A stretch of 64,000 bases of DNA, from the NCBI GenBank assembly GCA_009797885.1, contig WNKP01000001.1, positions 947,716 to 1,011,715 of the forward strand. The letters are read 5' to 3'. The notes beneath the pieces were generated by a model, which worked only from the letters and a program-made list of their open reading frames with translations, searched no databases and was not told the origin of the DNA. The translations under genes and the position numbers were made by a program. The first letter of the stretch is position 1. Each line of letters starts with the position of its first letter. The DNA is from Flavobacteriaceae bacterium GF1 (GTDB taxonomy: Bacteria; Bacteroidota; Bacteroidia; Flavobacteriales; Flavobacteriaceae). Below, one piece after another: positions 54,491-62,222 of the stretch.

Positions 54491-54620
54491 TGATTTTTTA
54501 GCGCTTGAAATCCAGGAAGTTTTCAAAGCCACATCGCCCAGACCGTTTCCGACAAGTCGGAATACTTTTTGGACGATTTCCCATCTCCCCCTTTTGAAAA
54601 CTTAGGATTTGCTACGCATT
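54491..54620. repeat. long imperfect inverted repeat
   Basis: Arms AAATCC ... AAGTTTTCAAAG (54508-54528) and CTTTTGAAAACTT ... GGATTT (54591-54610) are complementary with small interruptions; TTTTTTAGCG and CGCATTAAAAAAT extend them outward. The centre carries CCGAC-AA-GTCGG. It follows the dispersed repeat and may be part of the same element. Confidence 0.6.
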
Positions 54621-54645
54621 AAAAAATAGGCCAAGGGCATTTAAA

Positions 54646-55785
54646 TTATGTTCCTGGCAAAGGCGGCGGCGTATTGCCCCCCAAAAATGATTTTAGTTCC
54701 TCAACATCCTGTAGGGCGGCCCAATTGGCCATTCCCTGCTTCCAGACCAAACTTTCCCGATTAATGGTACGGTTGGCAAACAAGGCCTTTAACTGGTCAA
54801 AGCTTACGGGACCTTGTTGGGCTCCGTTCACCGCATAGAAATACTGCACCTGCACAGGCATTGGCGGGGGAACGGGCGTACCCCCGGCCTGGGGAAAAGC
54901 TTGCTGACCACCCATTTGGCCTCCACCCATCATGGAACCCATTTGTTGGGCCAATACAAAGCCCATACCCATGCCCATACCGGCCCCTGCTGTACCACCT
55001 TCGTTTTTGGCGGCGGCCTCCATGGCTTTTGCCGCTTTGAACTGCGCCAGTTTTTGCATGTCCAGTTTGTCCAAACGACTGTACTCGAAAATTTCCTTTT
55101 TCAAATCTTCGGGCATGGAAACGTTTTCGATATAGAATTTCTCCAGGGAAATCCCAACCGATTCAAATTCCGGGGCCATTACCTCACGACAGGTATCCGA
55201 AAGCTCCGTAGTATTGGCCGCATATAGTTCAATGGGAAGGTTGGCTTCTCCAACCGTATCGGTAAAACGGGTGGCGATCAAACTTTTTAAGTGTTCATTG
55301 ATTTCAAAATTGGTAAAGTTGCTATCCGTTCCAACAATATCAATAATGAACTTGCCCGCATCCGAAATTTTAAAAGCGTAGGTGCCAAAAGCTCGAATTT
55401 CCACCAAACCAAATCGTTCATCACTTAGGGTTACGGGATTTTTGGTTCCCCATTTTTCATCGGTGAACAAATGGGTATTTACAAAATAGACCTCTGCTTT
55501 AAAAGGGGAATTGAAACCGTATTTCCAACCCTTTAGAGTGGTCAGGATGGGAAGGTTCTGTGTGGTAAGGTCATACGTGCCGGGGGTGAATACATCGGCC
55601 AGTTGCCCTTCGTTGACAAAAACGGCGGTCTGCCCTTCCCGAACAATGAGTTTGGCCCCATTTTTTATTTCGTTCTGATAGCGTTCAAAGCGGTGCGCAA
55701 TGGTATCATCAGTATAGTCAAGCCATTCAACAATATCAATAAACTCATTGCTGAGCTTTTCCTTGATTTTTCCAAAAATATCCAT
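54646..55785 (-). CDS. SPFH-domain protein with C-terminal GYF_2-like domain
   Basis: 379 residues of the YdjI / virion-core-like SPFH family. The SPFH region (about 25-230) includes LIVREGQTAVFVNEGQLADVFTPGTYDLTTQNLPILT and the FYIENVSMPEDLKKEIFEY segment. A Gly/Met-rich linker follows (about 270-310, GMGMGMGF, QMGSMMGGG). The end is a GYF_2/DUF4339-like domain, YFYAVNGAQQGPVSFDQLKALFANRTINRESLVWKQGMANWAAL. Such proteins form membrane-associated scaffolds. The zinc-ribbon protein downstream is the likely partner. Confidence 0.9.
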   Translation of the reverse strand: MDIFGKIKEKLSNEFIDIVEWLDYTDDTIAHRFERYQNEIKNGAKLIVREGQTAVFVNEGQLADVFTPGTYDLTTQNLPILTTLKGWKYGFNSPFKAEVYFVNTHLFTDEKWGTKNPVTLSDERFGLVEIRAFGTYAFKISDAGKFIIDIVGTDSNFTNFEINEHLKSLIATRFTDTVGEANLPIELYAANTTELSDTCREVMAPEFESVGISLEKFYIENVSMPEDLKKEIFEYSRLDKLDMQKLAQFKAAKAMEAAAKNEGGTAGAGMGMGMGFVLAQQMGSMMGGGQMGGQQAFPQAGGTPVPPPMPVQVQYFYAVNGAQQGPVSFDQLKALFANRTINRESLVWKQGMANWAALQDVEELKSFLGGNTPPPLPGT

Positions 55786-55900
55786 ATGAGTAGTGTTTAT
55801 ATTGATTTTTAAAGCTACTAAAAAAGCGTAGAGCCTGCTTTAGGTTAGTGTGAAATTCTTGGGTTTTGTTACATTGTTCCTATTCACTAATTTTCTCATC

Positions 55901-57022
55901 ATGAAAAGTAATATATCATTCGTTTTGGGCATTGCAATAGCATTGTTGATTTCTTGCAATGGCCCTGAAAAAGGAAAATTGGAAACGGAACCCATAGCCA
56001 AAGAGGAAATCACAATAGGAAAAATAGAGCTGACCTTGGAACAGGCAAATGTATTGGCGACTTTGCCTTTGGAATGTGTTGAAAAAGAATATCCCAACAA
56101 GTTGGGCCATGTTTTGGGAAGTGGAGATGATCTGGGCGAACCCAAAGAATTGCACCCTGCTTTTTACGGTTGTTTTGACTGGCATTCCGCGGTTCATGGA
56201 CATTGGTCCATGGTGAAGTTACTGAAAATGTATCCGCAATTGGATGAATCCAATCGCATTAAAGGAATTTTAAGGGCTAACCTTTCCAAAGAAAACATTG
56301 CGCAGGAAGTCGCTTATTTTGATGGTAAGCACAACAAAAATTATGAACGCACCTATGGCTGGGGTTGGCTGCTGAAACTGGCCGAGGAGATTCATACTTG
56401 GGACGATTCGTTGGCAAAGGAGTTGGAGGAAAACCTAAAACCCCTATCAGAATTGATAACTAAAAAATTGATTGATTATCTACCAAAATTGCAATATCCT
56501 GTTCGGGTGGGTACCCATACCAATACGGCCTTTGGATTATCCTTTGCCTGGGATTATGCCCAAACTTTGAATAATGACGCTTTGTTGAATGCCATTAAGA
56601 CCAGGGCCACCTATTTCTATAAAAATGATACCGGATGCCCCTTGACTTGGGAACCCAGTGGAGCCGATTTTCTTTCACCCTGTTTTGAGGAAATTGATTT
56701 AATGCGAAGAATTATGTCAAAGGAGGAATTTCTGGTTTGGATGGAGCAATTCCTTCCTCAACTTAAGGAAGCCGATTTTAAAATTGATGTTGCCCTGGTT
56801 GGCGACCGGGAAGATGGGCAATTGGTACACTTGGATGGCTTGAATTTTAGTCGTGCTTGGGTGCTTTTTGGCCTCGCCAAACAATATCCCGCGGAATACG
56901 GACATGTATTGCCCTTGGCCCATGAGCATGTGGGATATTCCTTTCCCAATTTAATGGGTGATAGCTATGAGGGGGGACATTGGCTGGGGTCTTTTGCCAT
57001 TTATGCCTTAGGGGAGCAGTAG
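55901..57022 (+). CDS. DUF2891-family lipoprotein
   Basis: About 373 residues from the ATG at 55901, which begins a lipoprotein signal (VLGIAIALLISC). The DUF2891 domain is clear from LHPAFYGCFDWHSAVHGHWSMVKLL, YGWGWLLKLAEEI and RVGTHTNTAFGLSFAWDYA. The alpha-helical pattern resembles (alpha/alpha)-barrel glycoside enzymes, but the activity is unknown. It ends 2 bases before the convergent peptidase stop. Confidence 0.9.
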   Translation: MKSNISFVLGIAIALLISCNGPEKGKLETEPIAKEEITIGKIELTLEQANVLATLPLECVEKEYPNKLGHVLGSGDDLGEPKELHPAFYGCFDWHSAVHGHWSMVKLLKMYPQLDESNRIKGILRANLSKENIAQEVAYFDGKHNKNYERTYGWGWLLKLAEEIHTWDDSLAKELEENLKPLSELITKKLIDYLPKLQYPVRVGTHTNTAFGLSFAWDYAQTLNNDALLNAIKTRATYFYKNDTGCPLTWEPSGADFLSPCFEEIDLMRRIMSKEEFLVWMEQFLPQLKEADFKIDVALVGDREDGQLVHLDGLNFSRAWVLFGLAKQYPAEYGHVLPLAHEHVGYSFPNLMGDSYEGGHWLGSFAIYALGEQ

Positions 57023-57024
57023 CG

Positions 57025-58143
57025 TTAGCGTTTCCCTGCGGTCCTGAGCATTTTCAATACCTTTTCTTTGGGAAGGGCCGATATCCTTCGCCCTTTATGG
57101 CCTCTCATGGAATTCGCTGCGAAAAGGGAATTGAGAATAGCTTCCTCCGTAGCTTCAATAACGGCCAAAAACAAAGGGGTCATGGCTTCATTCCGTAAAC
57201 TGGGCACGGTCTGGATAGGTTCTTCATTCCGGTAGGGGATGCGACATTCCTTGGCCGTGGAAACGGCAATCACATAATCCCCACTGCCGTTACTGGCAAT
57301 TCCACCGGTTTTGGCAAGCCCCAGCATGGCCCGTTTGGCGAGCCGTTCCAAATTACGGGCATCCAATGGGGCATCGGTCAGGACCACCATCATACAGGAA
57401 CCGTCCGGGCTGTAGGTAAAGCTATCGGAATATCGATTCAATTGCTTGCCCACATCAACCCCTGCAATCTCCAGGACACCTCCAAAATTGCTCTGGACCA
57501 AAATCCCAACAGTGTAGCCGCCCGATTTTTGTGGGAGTACACGCGAGGAGGTCCCTATACCCCCTTTGTATCCAAAACATATGGTTCCCGTTCCTGCACC
57601 CACATTACCTTCTGCCACAGGACCATTTTTGGCTGCCCCTATGGCTTTGAGCACGTGTTCCTCCGTTATATGGCGCCCACGTATATCATTTAGATAGCCA
57701 TCGTTGGTTTCACCAACCACTGCATTTACCGAACGGACACTTTCATTGCCCTTTTGCCCTAAGGTATGGCTGATAAGTGCATTGATGGCGGTTGGCACAC
57801 TTAAGGTATTGGTCAAGACGATAGGGGTTTCCAAATTTCCCAGTTCCCTGACCTGGGTATAGCCGGCCAGTTTCCCAAATCCATTGCCAATATGGATGGC
57901 AGCGGGAACCTTTTCCTGAAACAGATTTCCATCATGTGGCAATATGGCCGTGACCCCGGTTCTAATGGAGTCCCCTTCCACCAAGGTAAAATGCCCCACC
58001 TGGACGCCGGGAACATCGGTTATGGCGTTACCTTCCCCGGTTCGTAAGACGCCGATGTCCACACCATGGTCGCGTAGGCTTTCCTGTGAAAACAGAGGAA
58101 GTGAAATCATTAAAAACAAAAAAATACAGGGAAATTGTTTCAT
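57025..58143 (-). CDS. P1-family peptidase (DmpA / L-aminopeptidase D-esterase), exported
   Basis: 372 residues with a signal peptide (CIFLFLMISLPLFSQ). Family S58 aminopeptidases process themselves before a nucleophilic serine; the matching site is in GIASNGSGDYVIA near residue 290. Other marks are NAITDVPGVQVGHFTL, GNVGAGTGTICFGYKGGIGTSSRV and VLTDAPLDARNLERLAKRA. It likely releases N-terminal amino acids in the periplasm. The DUF819 gene ends 4 bases upstream, indicating one operon. Confidence 0.93.
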   Translation of the reverse strand: MKQFPCIFLFLMISLPLFSQESLRDHGVDIGVLRTGEGNAITDVPGVQVGHFTLVEGDSIRTGVTAILPHDGNLFQEKVPAAIHIGNGFGKLAGYTQVRELGNLETPIVLTNTLSVPTAINALISHTLGQKGNESVRSVNAVVGETNDGYLNDIRGRHITEEHVLKAIGAAKNGPVAEGNVGAGTGTICFGYKGGIGTSSRVLPQKSGGYTVGILVQSNFGGVLEIAGVDVGKQLNRYSDSFTYSPDGSCMMVVLTDAPLDARNLERLAKRAMLGLAKTGGIASNGSGDYVIAVSTAKECRIPYRNEEPIQTVPSLRNEAMTPLFLAVIEATEEAILNSLFAANSMRGHKGRRISALPKEKVLKMLRTAGKR

Positions 58144-58147
58144 ACCG

Positions 58148-59284
58148 CTATAAAAATTGAATCACCAAAAAACCAAAATACGTACCCAGGGCATTACCCA
58201 GGGTGCCCACCAGTATTGCGGGGAGCATCAATTCCTTTCGCCCAAAGGTTTCTGCGAGGGCCAGGGCTGTGGGTCCCCCGCCAATATTGGCCTGACTAGC
58301 AATGGCGATCATACTCCAATCCCGATACAACAGTCCGCCCAATAGAATGGTCGTAATTCCATGGATAAGGACCACGGTAACGGTGAATAGGAAGAGCATA
58401 AGACCCAAAGCCTTGAGTTCCAAAACGGCATTGATTTCACAATACGCACCGATTACGGCCAAAAAAAGATATACGGAATACAGTCCCAAGGTATGGGCGC
58501 CATTGAGTTTTGAGACAAAAGGGGTTTGGGCCAAAATAACCCCCAGGGTGGTTAGGGTAAGGATACTGGGCAGTTCGGGAAGGATTTTGGATAGTGCTTC
58601 TGAGATAAAAAACGCAGCCAATCCCAAAAAAAGAAGCCACATCAGGGAATTTAGATCCAAGCCATTGTCCTTTTCCCCAGACCCCTCGGTGTTCTTTGGG
58701 GCGGTTCCTTTTTTATCTTTCCAGAACTTCTTTAGTATTCGGGGCATGGCCAGGGTAACTACGATCCAGACGGTAGTGACCACATTGTCCACAGCTATGG
58801 TGCCCGCATAAAGGGCCCCCTGTTTTTGAAAATCATATTCCAGGGCGATGGCATTGAAATTGACACTGCCTCCAGTGTACGTGCCCGTTAACATTCCGGC
58901 GACTATGGGTCCATTTTCACCCAATACCCCTTCTGGCGAAATAAGGTGCCAAGCCACTAGAATCCCGACTACCGTGGCCAATGAACCCAAAACGAATAAA
59001 CCTATCATAGGAAGCCCTGCTTTTTTGATGGCCTTGAGATTCACGCCCAACATCAAGTAAAAAATGGAGAGGGGTGCCACGTAGGTAAAGATGCCCTCAT
59101 AGAGAAAAATAGTGTTGGACGCACTGGGGATAAGTCCCATATTGGCAATAATGGCCGTAAAAACAATGGCCAACAACGCTGCTCCGAGAGGCCTTCCAAA
59201 GGATGTCCTTTCCACATAAACGGCCAACATCACCATTAAGGCGAGCATAGAAAGCACGTAAATGGGATTCTCCAAAAATGCCAT
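58148..59284 (-). CDS. DUF819-family membrane protein
   Basis: 378 residues with about 11 membrane helices. The DUF819 pattern is visible in GPIVAGMLTGTYTGGSVNFNAIALEY and ASQANIGGGPTALALAETFGRKEL, two Gly-rich re-entrant-like motifs at equivalent places in two halves. The family is suspected to transport a solute; the partner peptidase gene directly downstream hints at peptide or amino acid export or uptake, which is inference. Confidence 0.9.
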   Translation of the reverse strand: MAFLENPIYVLSMLALMVMLAVYVERTSFGRPLGAALLAIVFTAIIANMGLIPSASNTIFLYEGIFTYVAPLSIFYLMLGVNLKAIKKAGLPMIGLFVLGSLATVVGILVAWHLISPEGVLGENGPIVAGMLTGTYTGGSVNFNAIALEYDFQKQGALYAGTIAVDNVVTTVWIVVTLAMPRILKKFWKDKKGTAPKNTEGSGEKDNGLDLNSLMWLLFLGLAAFFISEALSKILPELPSILTLTTLGVILAQTPFVSKLNGAHTLGLYSVYLFLAVIGAYCEINAVLELKALGLMLFLFTVTVVLIHGITTILLGGLLYRDWSMIAIASQANIGGGPTALALAETFGRKELMLPAILVGTLGNALGTYFGFLVIQFL

Positions 59285-59396
59285 TGGCTTAAAGATACTG
59301 GATTTTTAAGGTGGCAGAAACCCTTTTGTGCAAATCCGCTTGGCGCAACAGGAATTGCCCCAATCCCAAAGGTCTTCCCTGTCTTCCTTGGAGCGC

Positions 59397-59954
59397 TTAC
59401 CAATGTCCGGTCCCAGGTTCTCCCTTAAAGGGCCCCACCACATCTTTGGTAATCCAGCCAGCATAAAATCCTCCTGGTTGTGGGGTAACCGGTTCGTCAT
59501 CCAAAAAACAGTCCAAGTGTTGTGGATAGAAGGCCAGATAATCGGTCAGGGGATCAAAGGGGGGAAACGGCTTGGCGTAGGACCATGCGACGGCTCGATT
59601 TGGGAGCTCCCTTAAGGCCCAATACGTGGAGGTCCCTTTCCATTCGCAGACGGATTTTTTCCCTTCCATTCGCGTTAACAATTCAAGGTTGACCTCTTCG
59701 GGAGGCACGTAATAGGTGGGTGGACTGGCGGTTTCCAGAACGGCCAAAGCGTTGTGGGAAAGTGCCAGAAGGGTTCCTTGATGGTGAACCTCCAATTTTT
59801 TGGGAACGGATTTTAGGGCAGGGGGACGGGGAAAGTCCCATACGGAAACCTGCCCTTCTTTGGGAACCTGGGCAAAATCAGGTCGTTGTTGCCCGTTAAA
59901 TGTCCATTTGTCCCTGGCTTTTAAAAGCCAATCGGGAATCCTTTTTTTGTTCAT
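59397..59954 (-). CDS. DUF427-family protein
   Basis: 185 residues. The DUF427 domain has HNALAVLETASPPTYYVPPEEVNLELL, then CEWKGTSTYWAL and WSYAKPFPPFDPLTDYLAFYP. Small DUF427 proteins are cytoplasmic and of unknown function. The N-terminal 60 residues and the final GFYAGWITKDVVGPFKGEPGTGHW are an extended form common in this phylum. It lies upstream of DUF819 on the same strand with a 112-base gap. Confidence 0.88.
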   Translation of the reverse strand: MNKKRIPDWLLKARDKWTFNGQQRPDFAQVPKEGQVSVWDFPRPPALKSVPKKLEVHHQGTLLALSHNALAVLETASPPTYYVPPEEVNLELLTRMEGKKSVCEWKGTSTYWALRELPNRAVAWSYAKPFPPFDPLTDYLAFYPQHLDCFLDDEPVTPQPGGFYAGWITKDVVGPFKGEPGTGHW

Positions 59955-60019
59955 TTTACCTTACCTTGTTTTAAGTTGTACGGATACCGATAAAGGTAAG
60001 CTGTAATCACCGTAACTTT

Positions 60020-60403
60020 GTGAAAAACGAATACGCTTTGGAAAAAAACGTCCTTGGAACCGAATTGCAATCTTGTTGCTTTGCACCCAAAACAGGATAC
60101 TATCGCGACGGTTTTTGTAAAACAGGCACCGATGATGTCGGCACTCATGTGGTCTGTGCCATCATGACCGAAGAATTTTTGAAATTCACCAAAAGTCGGG
60201 GCAATGACCTAAGCACGCCCATTCCATACTACCAATTTCCTGGATTGCAACCCGGGGATAAATGGTGCCTCTGTGTTTCCCGTTGGAAGGAAGCCTATAT
60301 GGAAGATTTGGCCCCTCCCGTGATTTTGGAAGCCACCCATGAGAAGGCACTTCAGGATGTGAGTTTTGGGATGTTGCTGGAACACAAACATGTGGTGCTG
60401 TAA
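60020..60403 (+). CDS. DUF2237-family protein
   Basis: 127 residues from a GTG start. The DUF2237 pattern is NVLGTELQSCCFAPKTGYYRDGFCKTG, then THVVCAIMTEEFLKFTKSRGNDLSTP and PGLQPGDKWCLCVSRWKEA, with several conserved cysteines. TAACTTTG at 60013-60020, a perfect -7 box, overlaps the GTG, so translation may instead begin at the TTG at 60038 just before KNVLG. The function is unknown. Confidence 0.88.
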   Translation: MKNEYALEKNVLGTELQSCCFAPKTGYYRDGFCKTGTDDVGTHVVCAIMTEEFLKFTKSRGNDLSTPIPYYQFPGLQPGDKWCLCVSRWKEAYMEDLAPPVILEATHEKALQDVSFGMLLEHKHVVL

Positions 60404-60433
60404 TGAATGATGCGGTAAGCGACAAATTCACCA

Positions 60434-61012
60434 ATGAAACCACGATTTCCATTCCTTAGAAAGATAGGCTGGAGCGATTGGGCCTTTGGGCTTTTTGTCG
60501 TATTGCTTATCATTCCCCAAACACGAAAACCGATTCAGGTGGGGATCAACCGTTTAAAAGTCGCGATTTGGTCCCCTGGGGTGCATACCGCCAAGGAGGC
60601 GGACTCGGTTGCTGCCTTTACCTACTCCCTTCGGGATATGGAAGGTAGGGAAGCGATGCGGCGCATTGGGGACGGACGTATTACCTTTTTGAGCTTTTGG
60701 GCGACCTGGTGCGCTCCCTGCATTGCCGAATTGCCCAGTATTGAAGCTTTGTACCAAGACTATGGGGATGCGGTGGATTTTGTCCTGGTCACTTATGAAA
60801 ATCCGGAAGTGGTGCAACGGTTTCTATCAAAAAAAGAAATTCAACTTCCTGTTTTCCATCCACTTACTGAAGTTCCGGAGGTTTTGCAAACCAGTAGCCT
60901 CCCGACGAATTATATCATTGATACCAAAGGGAATATCCTGATCAAGGAAAAAGGGGCTGCCAATTGGAACAGTAAAGAGGTTCGGGGGTTGTTGGACGGT
61001 TTGATGAAGTAA
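60434..61012 (+). CDS. TlpA-like membrane-anchored thioredoxin
   Basis: 192 residues with one N-terminal membrane helix (SDWAFGLFVVLLIIP) and a periplasmic thioredoxin fold with FLSFWATWCAPCIAELPSIEAL, redox-active C93/C96, and the cis-proline loop SLPTNYIID. TlpA/ResA proteins reduce or oxidise disulphides of exported proteins. It follows the DUF2237 gene by 30 bases. Confidence 0.93.
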   Translation: MKPRFPFLRKIGWSDWAFGLFVVLLIIPQTRKPIQVGINRLKVAIWSPGVHTAKEADSVAAFTYSLRDMEGREAMRRIGDGRITFLSFWATWCAPCIAELPSIEALYQDYGDAVDFVLVTYENPEVVQRFLSKKEIQLPVFHPLTEVPEVLQTSSLPTNYIIDTKGNILIKEKGAANWNSKEVRGLLDGLMK

Positions 61013-61073
61013 CTATAGATTCTTTGGGGTAACAGTTTAGGGCGAAGTGCAAAATGGCACTTAAATTTTCTGT

Positions 61074-61153
61074 GTCATTTCGAAATGAGGAGTGTAACGA
61101 CGATTGAGAAATCCCGTCAATGGGTTTAGATTTCTCCCGCTGGTCGAAATGAC
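61074..61153. repeat. REP-like long hairpin
   Basis: Outer arms GTCATTTCGA (61074-61083) and TCGAAATGAC (61144-61153); inner arms GAGAAATC (61106-61113) and GATTTCTC (61129-61136). Its right side is the beginning of the 208-bp direct repeat. Confidence 0.8.
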
Positions 61154-61336
61154 GGTAGGGTGAGAGGTGATGCGCTAAGCTTGTCGAAACGTTCTCGAAT
61201 GGATTCAAGTTTTTTTCCTGTCATTCCGCACTTGACGCGGAATCCATCCTATTTCCTTTGCGAGGGCATTCCTGCTTTTCCTCAACCAAAGTGAAAACGC
61301 CTTGATTTCCATCGAAGCTGAGAAATCGGCCGGAAT
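61129..61336. repeat. 208-bp direct repeat, copy 1
   Basis: Runs from GATTTCTCCCGCTGGT to GAAATCGGCCGGAAT and matches 61763-61970 with scattered differences. It contains the ATTCCGC...GCGGAAT hairpin, TTCCTGCTTTTCCTC and ATCGAAGCTGAGAAATC. Confidence 0.85.
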
Positions 61337-61356
61337 CTATTAGTATAGGTTGAAAT

Positions 61357-61519
61357 CTTTTTGGGTAGCATAGAAACCAGTACCTTCAAAATTTAGGAAT
61401 CCCTGGACGAAATTTAGGGTTCTGGTTTCGGTTTTAAAGCTAAGCTTTAAAAATGCCTCTCCAAAAAGTGTCTTTTCTTTTGTTTCTGTTTGCTGCCGGA
61501 CAAGCAAAGAAAATGAAAG
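61357..61519. repeat. dispersed repeat, copy 2
   Basis: Related to 54273-54430. The hairpin TTTAAAGC/GCTTTAAA is at 61433-61451. After this copy the sequence changes to a loop-conserved hairpin pair, so the second half of the longer element seen at 54.4-54.6 kb is missing. A 149-codon open frame over 61453-61902 crosses these repeats and is not a gene. Confidence 0.8.
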
Positions 61520-61538
61520 GAAAAAACTATCTAATCAA

Positions 61539-61597
61539 GGTGGCTGAGGTTCTCGAAGCCACCGCTTGTAAAGGTCATTTCGAGAGCCTCAATGACC
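61539..61597. repeat. loop-conserved hairpin pair, head to head
   Basis: Hairpin one: GGTGGCT - GAGGTTCTCGA - AGCCACC (61539-61563). Hairpin two, opposite orientation: GGTCATT - TCGAGAGCCTC - AATGACC (61573-61597). Both have 7-bp perfect stems and the same 11-nt loop type, separated by 9 bases. The second ends on the stop codon of the RidA remnant. Confidence 0.85.
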
Positions 61598-61757
61598 TAG
61601 TCGCTTTCAACACCAGCTACTGCCTTAATCTCCACACCCCATTCCGGAAGGCCGAAGACCTGTACGCCCACCAAGATGCTGGCGGGCATATCGGTATCTA
61701 CCAAGATTTCCTTACTTACTCTTCGAAAGATGTCCAAATTGGCCGATTGAAAAATCT
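61597..61757 (-). pseudogene. RidA-family (YjgF/UK114) C-terminal remnant
   Basis: Read on the minus strand, this stretch has no start but stays open for about 50 codons to a TAG at 61597-61599 and encodes, near the end, MPASILVGVQVFGLPEW and then GVEIKAVAGVESD. This is the C-terminal pattern of RidA-type imine deaminases (P-A-S-x-L-V-x-V ... L-P ... V-E-I-x-A-x-A). The 5' two thirds are absent; an in-frame TAG and the second 208-bp repeat lie upstream. It looks like a gene destroyed by repeat insertion. Confidence 0.6.
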
Positions 61758-61762
61758 AAATG

Positions 61763-61970
61763 GATTTCTCCCGCTGGTAGAAATGACAGTATGGTGTGAG
61801 GGGATACGTTGCACTTGTCGAAACGTTCTCGAAGTCGATTCAAGTTTTTTTCCTGTCATTCCGCACTTGATGCGGAATCCACCGTATTTCCTGCGTGAGT
61901 AGATTTTTGCTTTTCCTCAACCAAAGTGAAAACCCCTTAATTTCCATCGAAGCTGAGAAATCGGCCGAAT
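61763..61970. repeat. 208-bp direct repeat, copy 2
   Basis: Same order of motifs as 61129-61336, with the same total length; for example TGTCATTCCGCACTTGA and CTCAACCAAAGTGAAAAC recur. It is followed at 62002-62045 by another REP-type stretch (CCCTTG-GT-CAAGGG and GTGC-AGC-GCAC). Confidence 0.85.
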
Positions 61971-62096
61971 GCTTACGGATAGTTGAATTAGAAGGGCTCC
62001 TCCCCTTGGTCAAGGGAAGGTGGATAGTGCAGCGCACTAGACGGAGGGGATTGTGAAACCCACCCACGTTTTGGCTTCAAAATTCTTGGAATGAGA

Positions 62097-62142
62097 GGTT
62101 ACTGAGTTGGGTACTGAGGCACTCGAAGCACATGAAGTAACC
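62097..62142. repeat. loop-conserved hairpin, nested form
   Basis: Outer arms GGTTACT (62097-62103) and AGTAACC (62136-62142) enclose a second, weaker stem around a full GAGGCACTCGA loop. The outer loop begins with GAG and ends with GA, as if the inner unit had been inserted into it. The rest of 62143-62222 holds no gene. Confidence 0.7.
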
Positions 62143-62222
62143 AAGTTCAAAGGTGGCTTTGAGAACCTCCGTAACCAACAGATTCTTTCATTGAACAAGG
62201 ACACTGTTCCAAAAAGGGGAAC

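Noticed and set aside
61453..61902. 149-codon plus-strand open frame with a signal-like N-terminus
   Set aside because: It runs through a dispersed repeat, two hairpins, the antisense of a RidA remnant and a REP sequence (its end VIPHLMRNP is translated repeat). It is not a gene.
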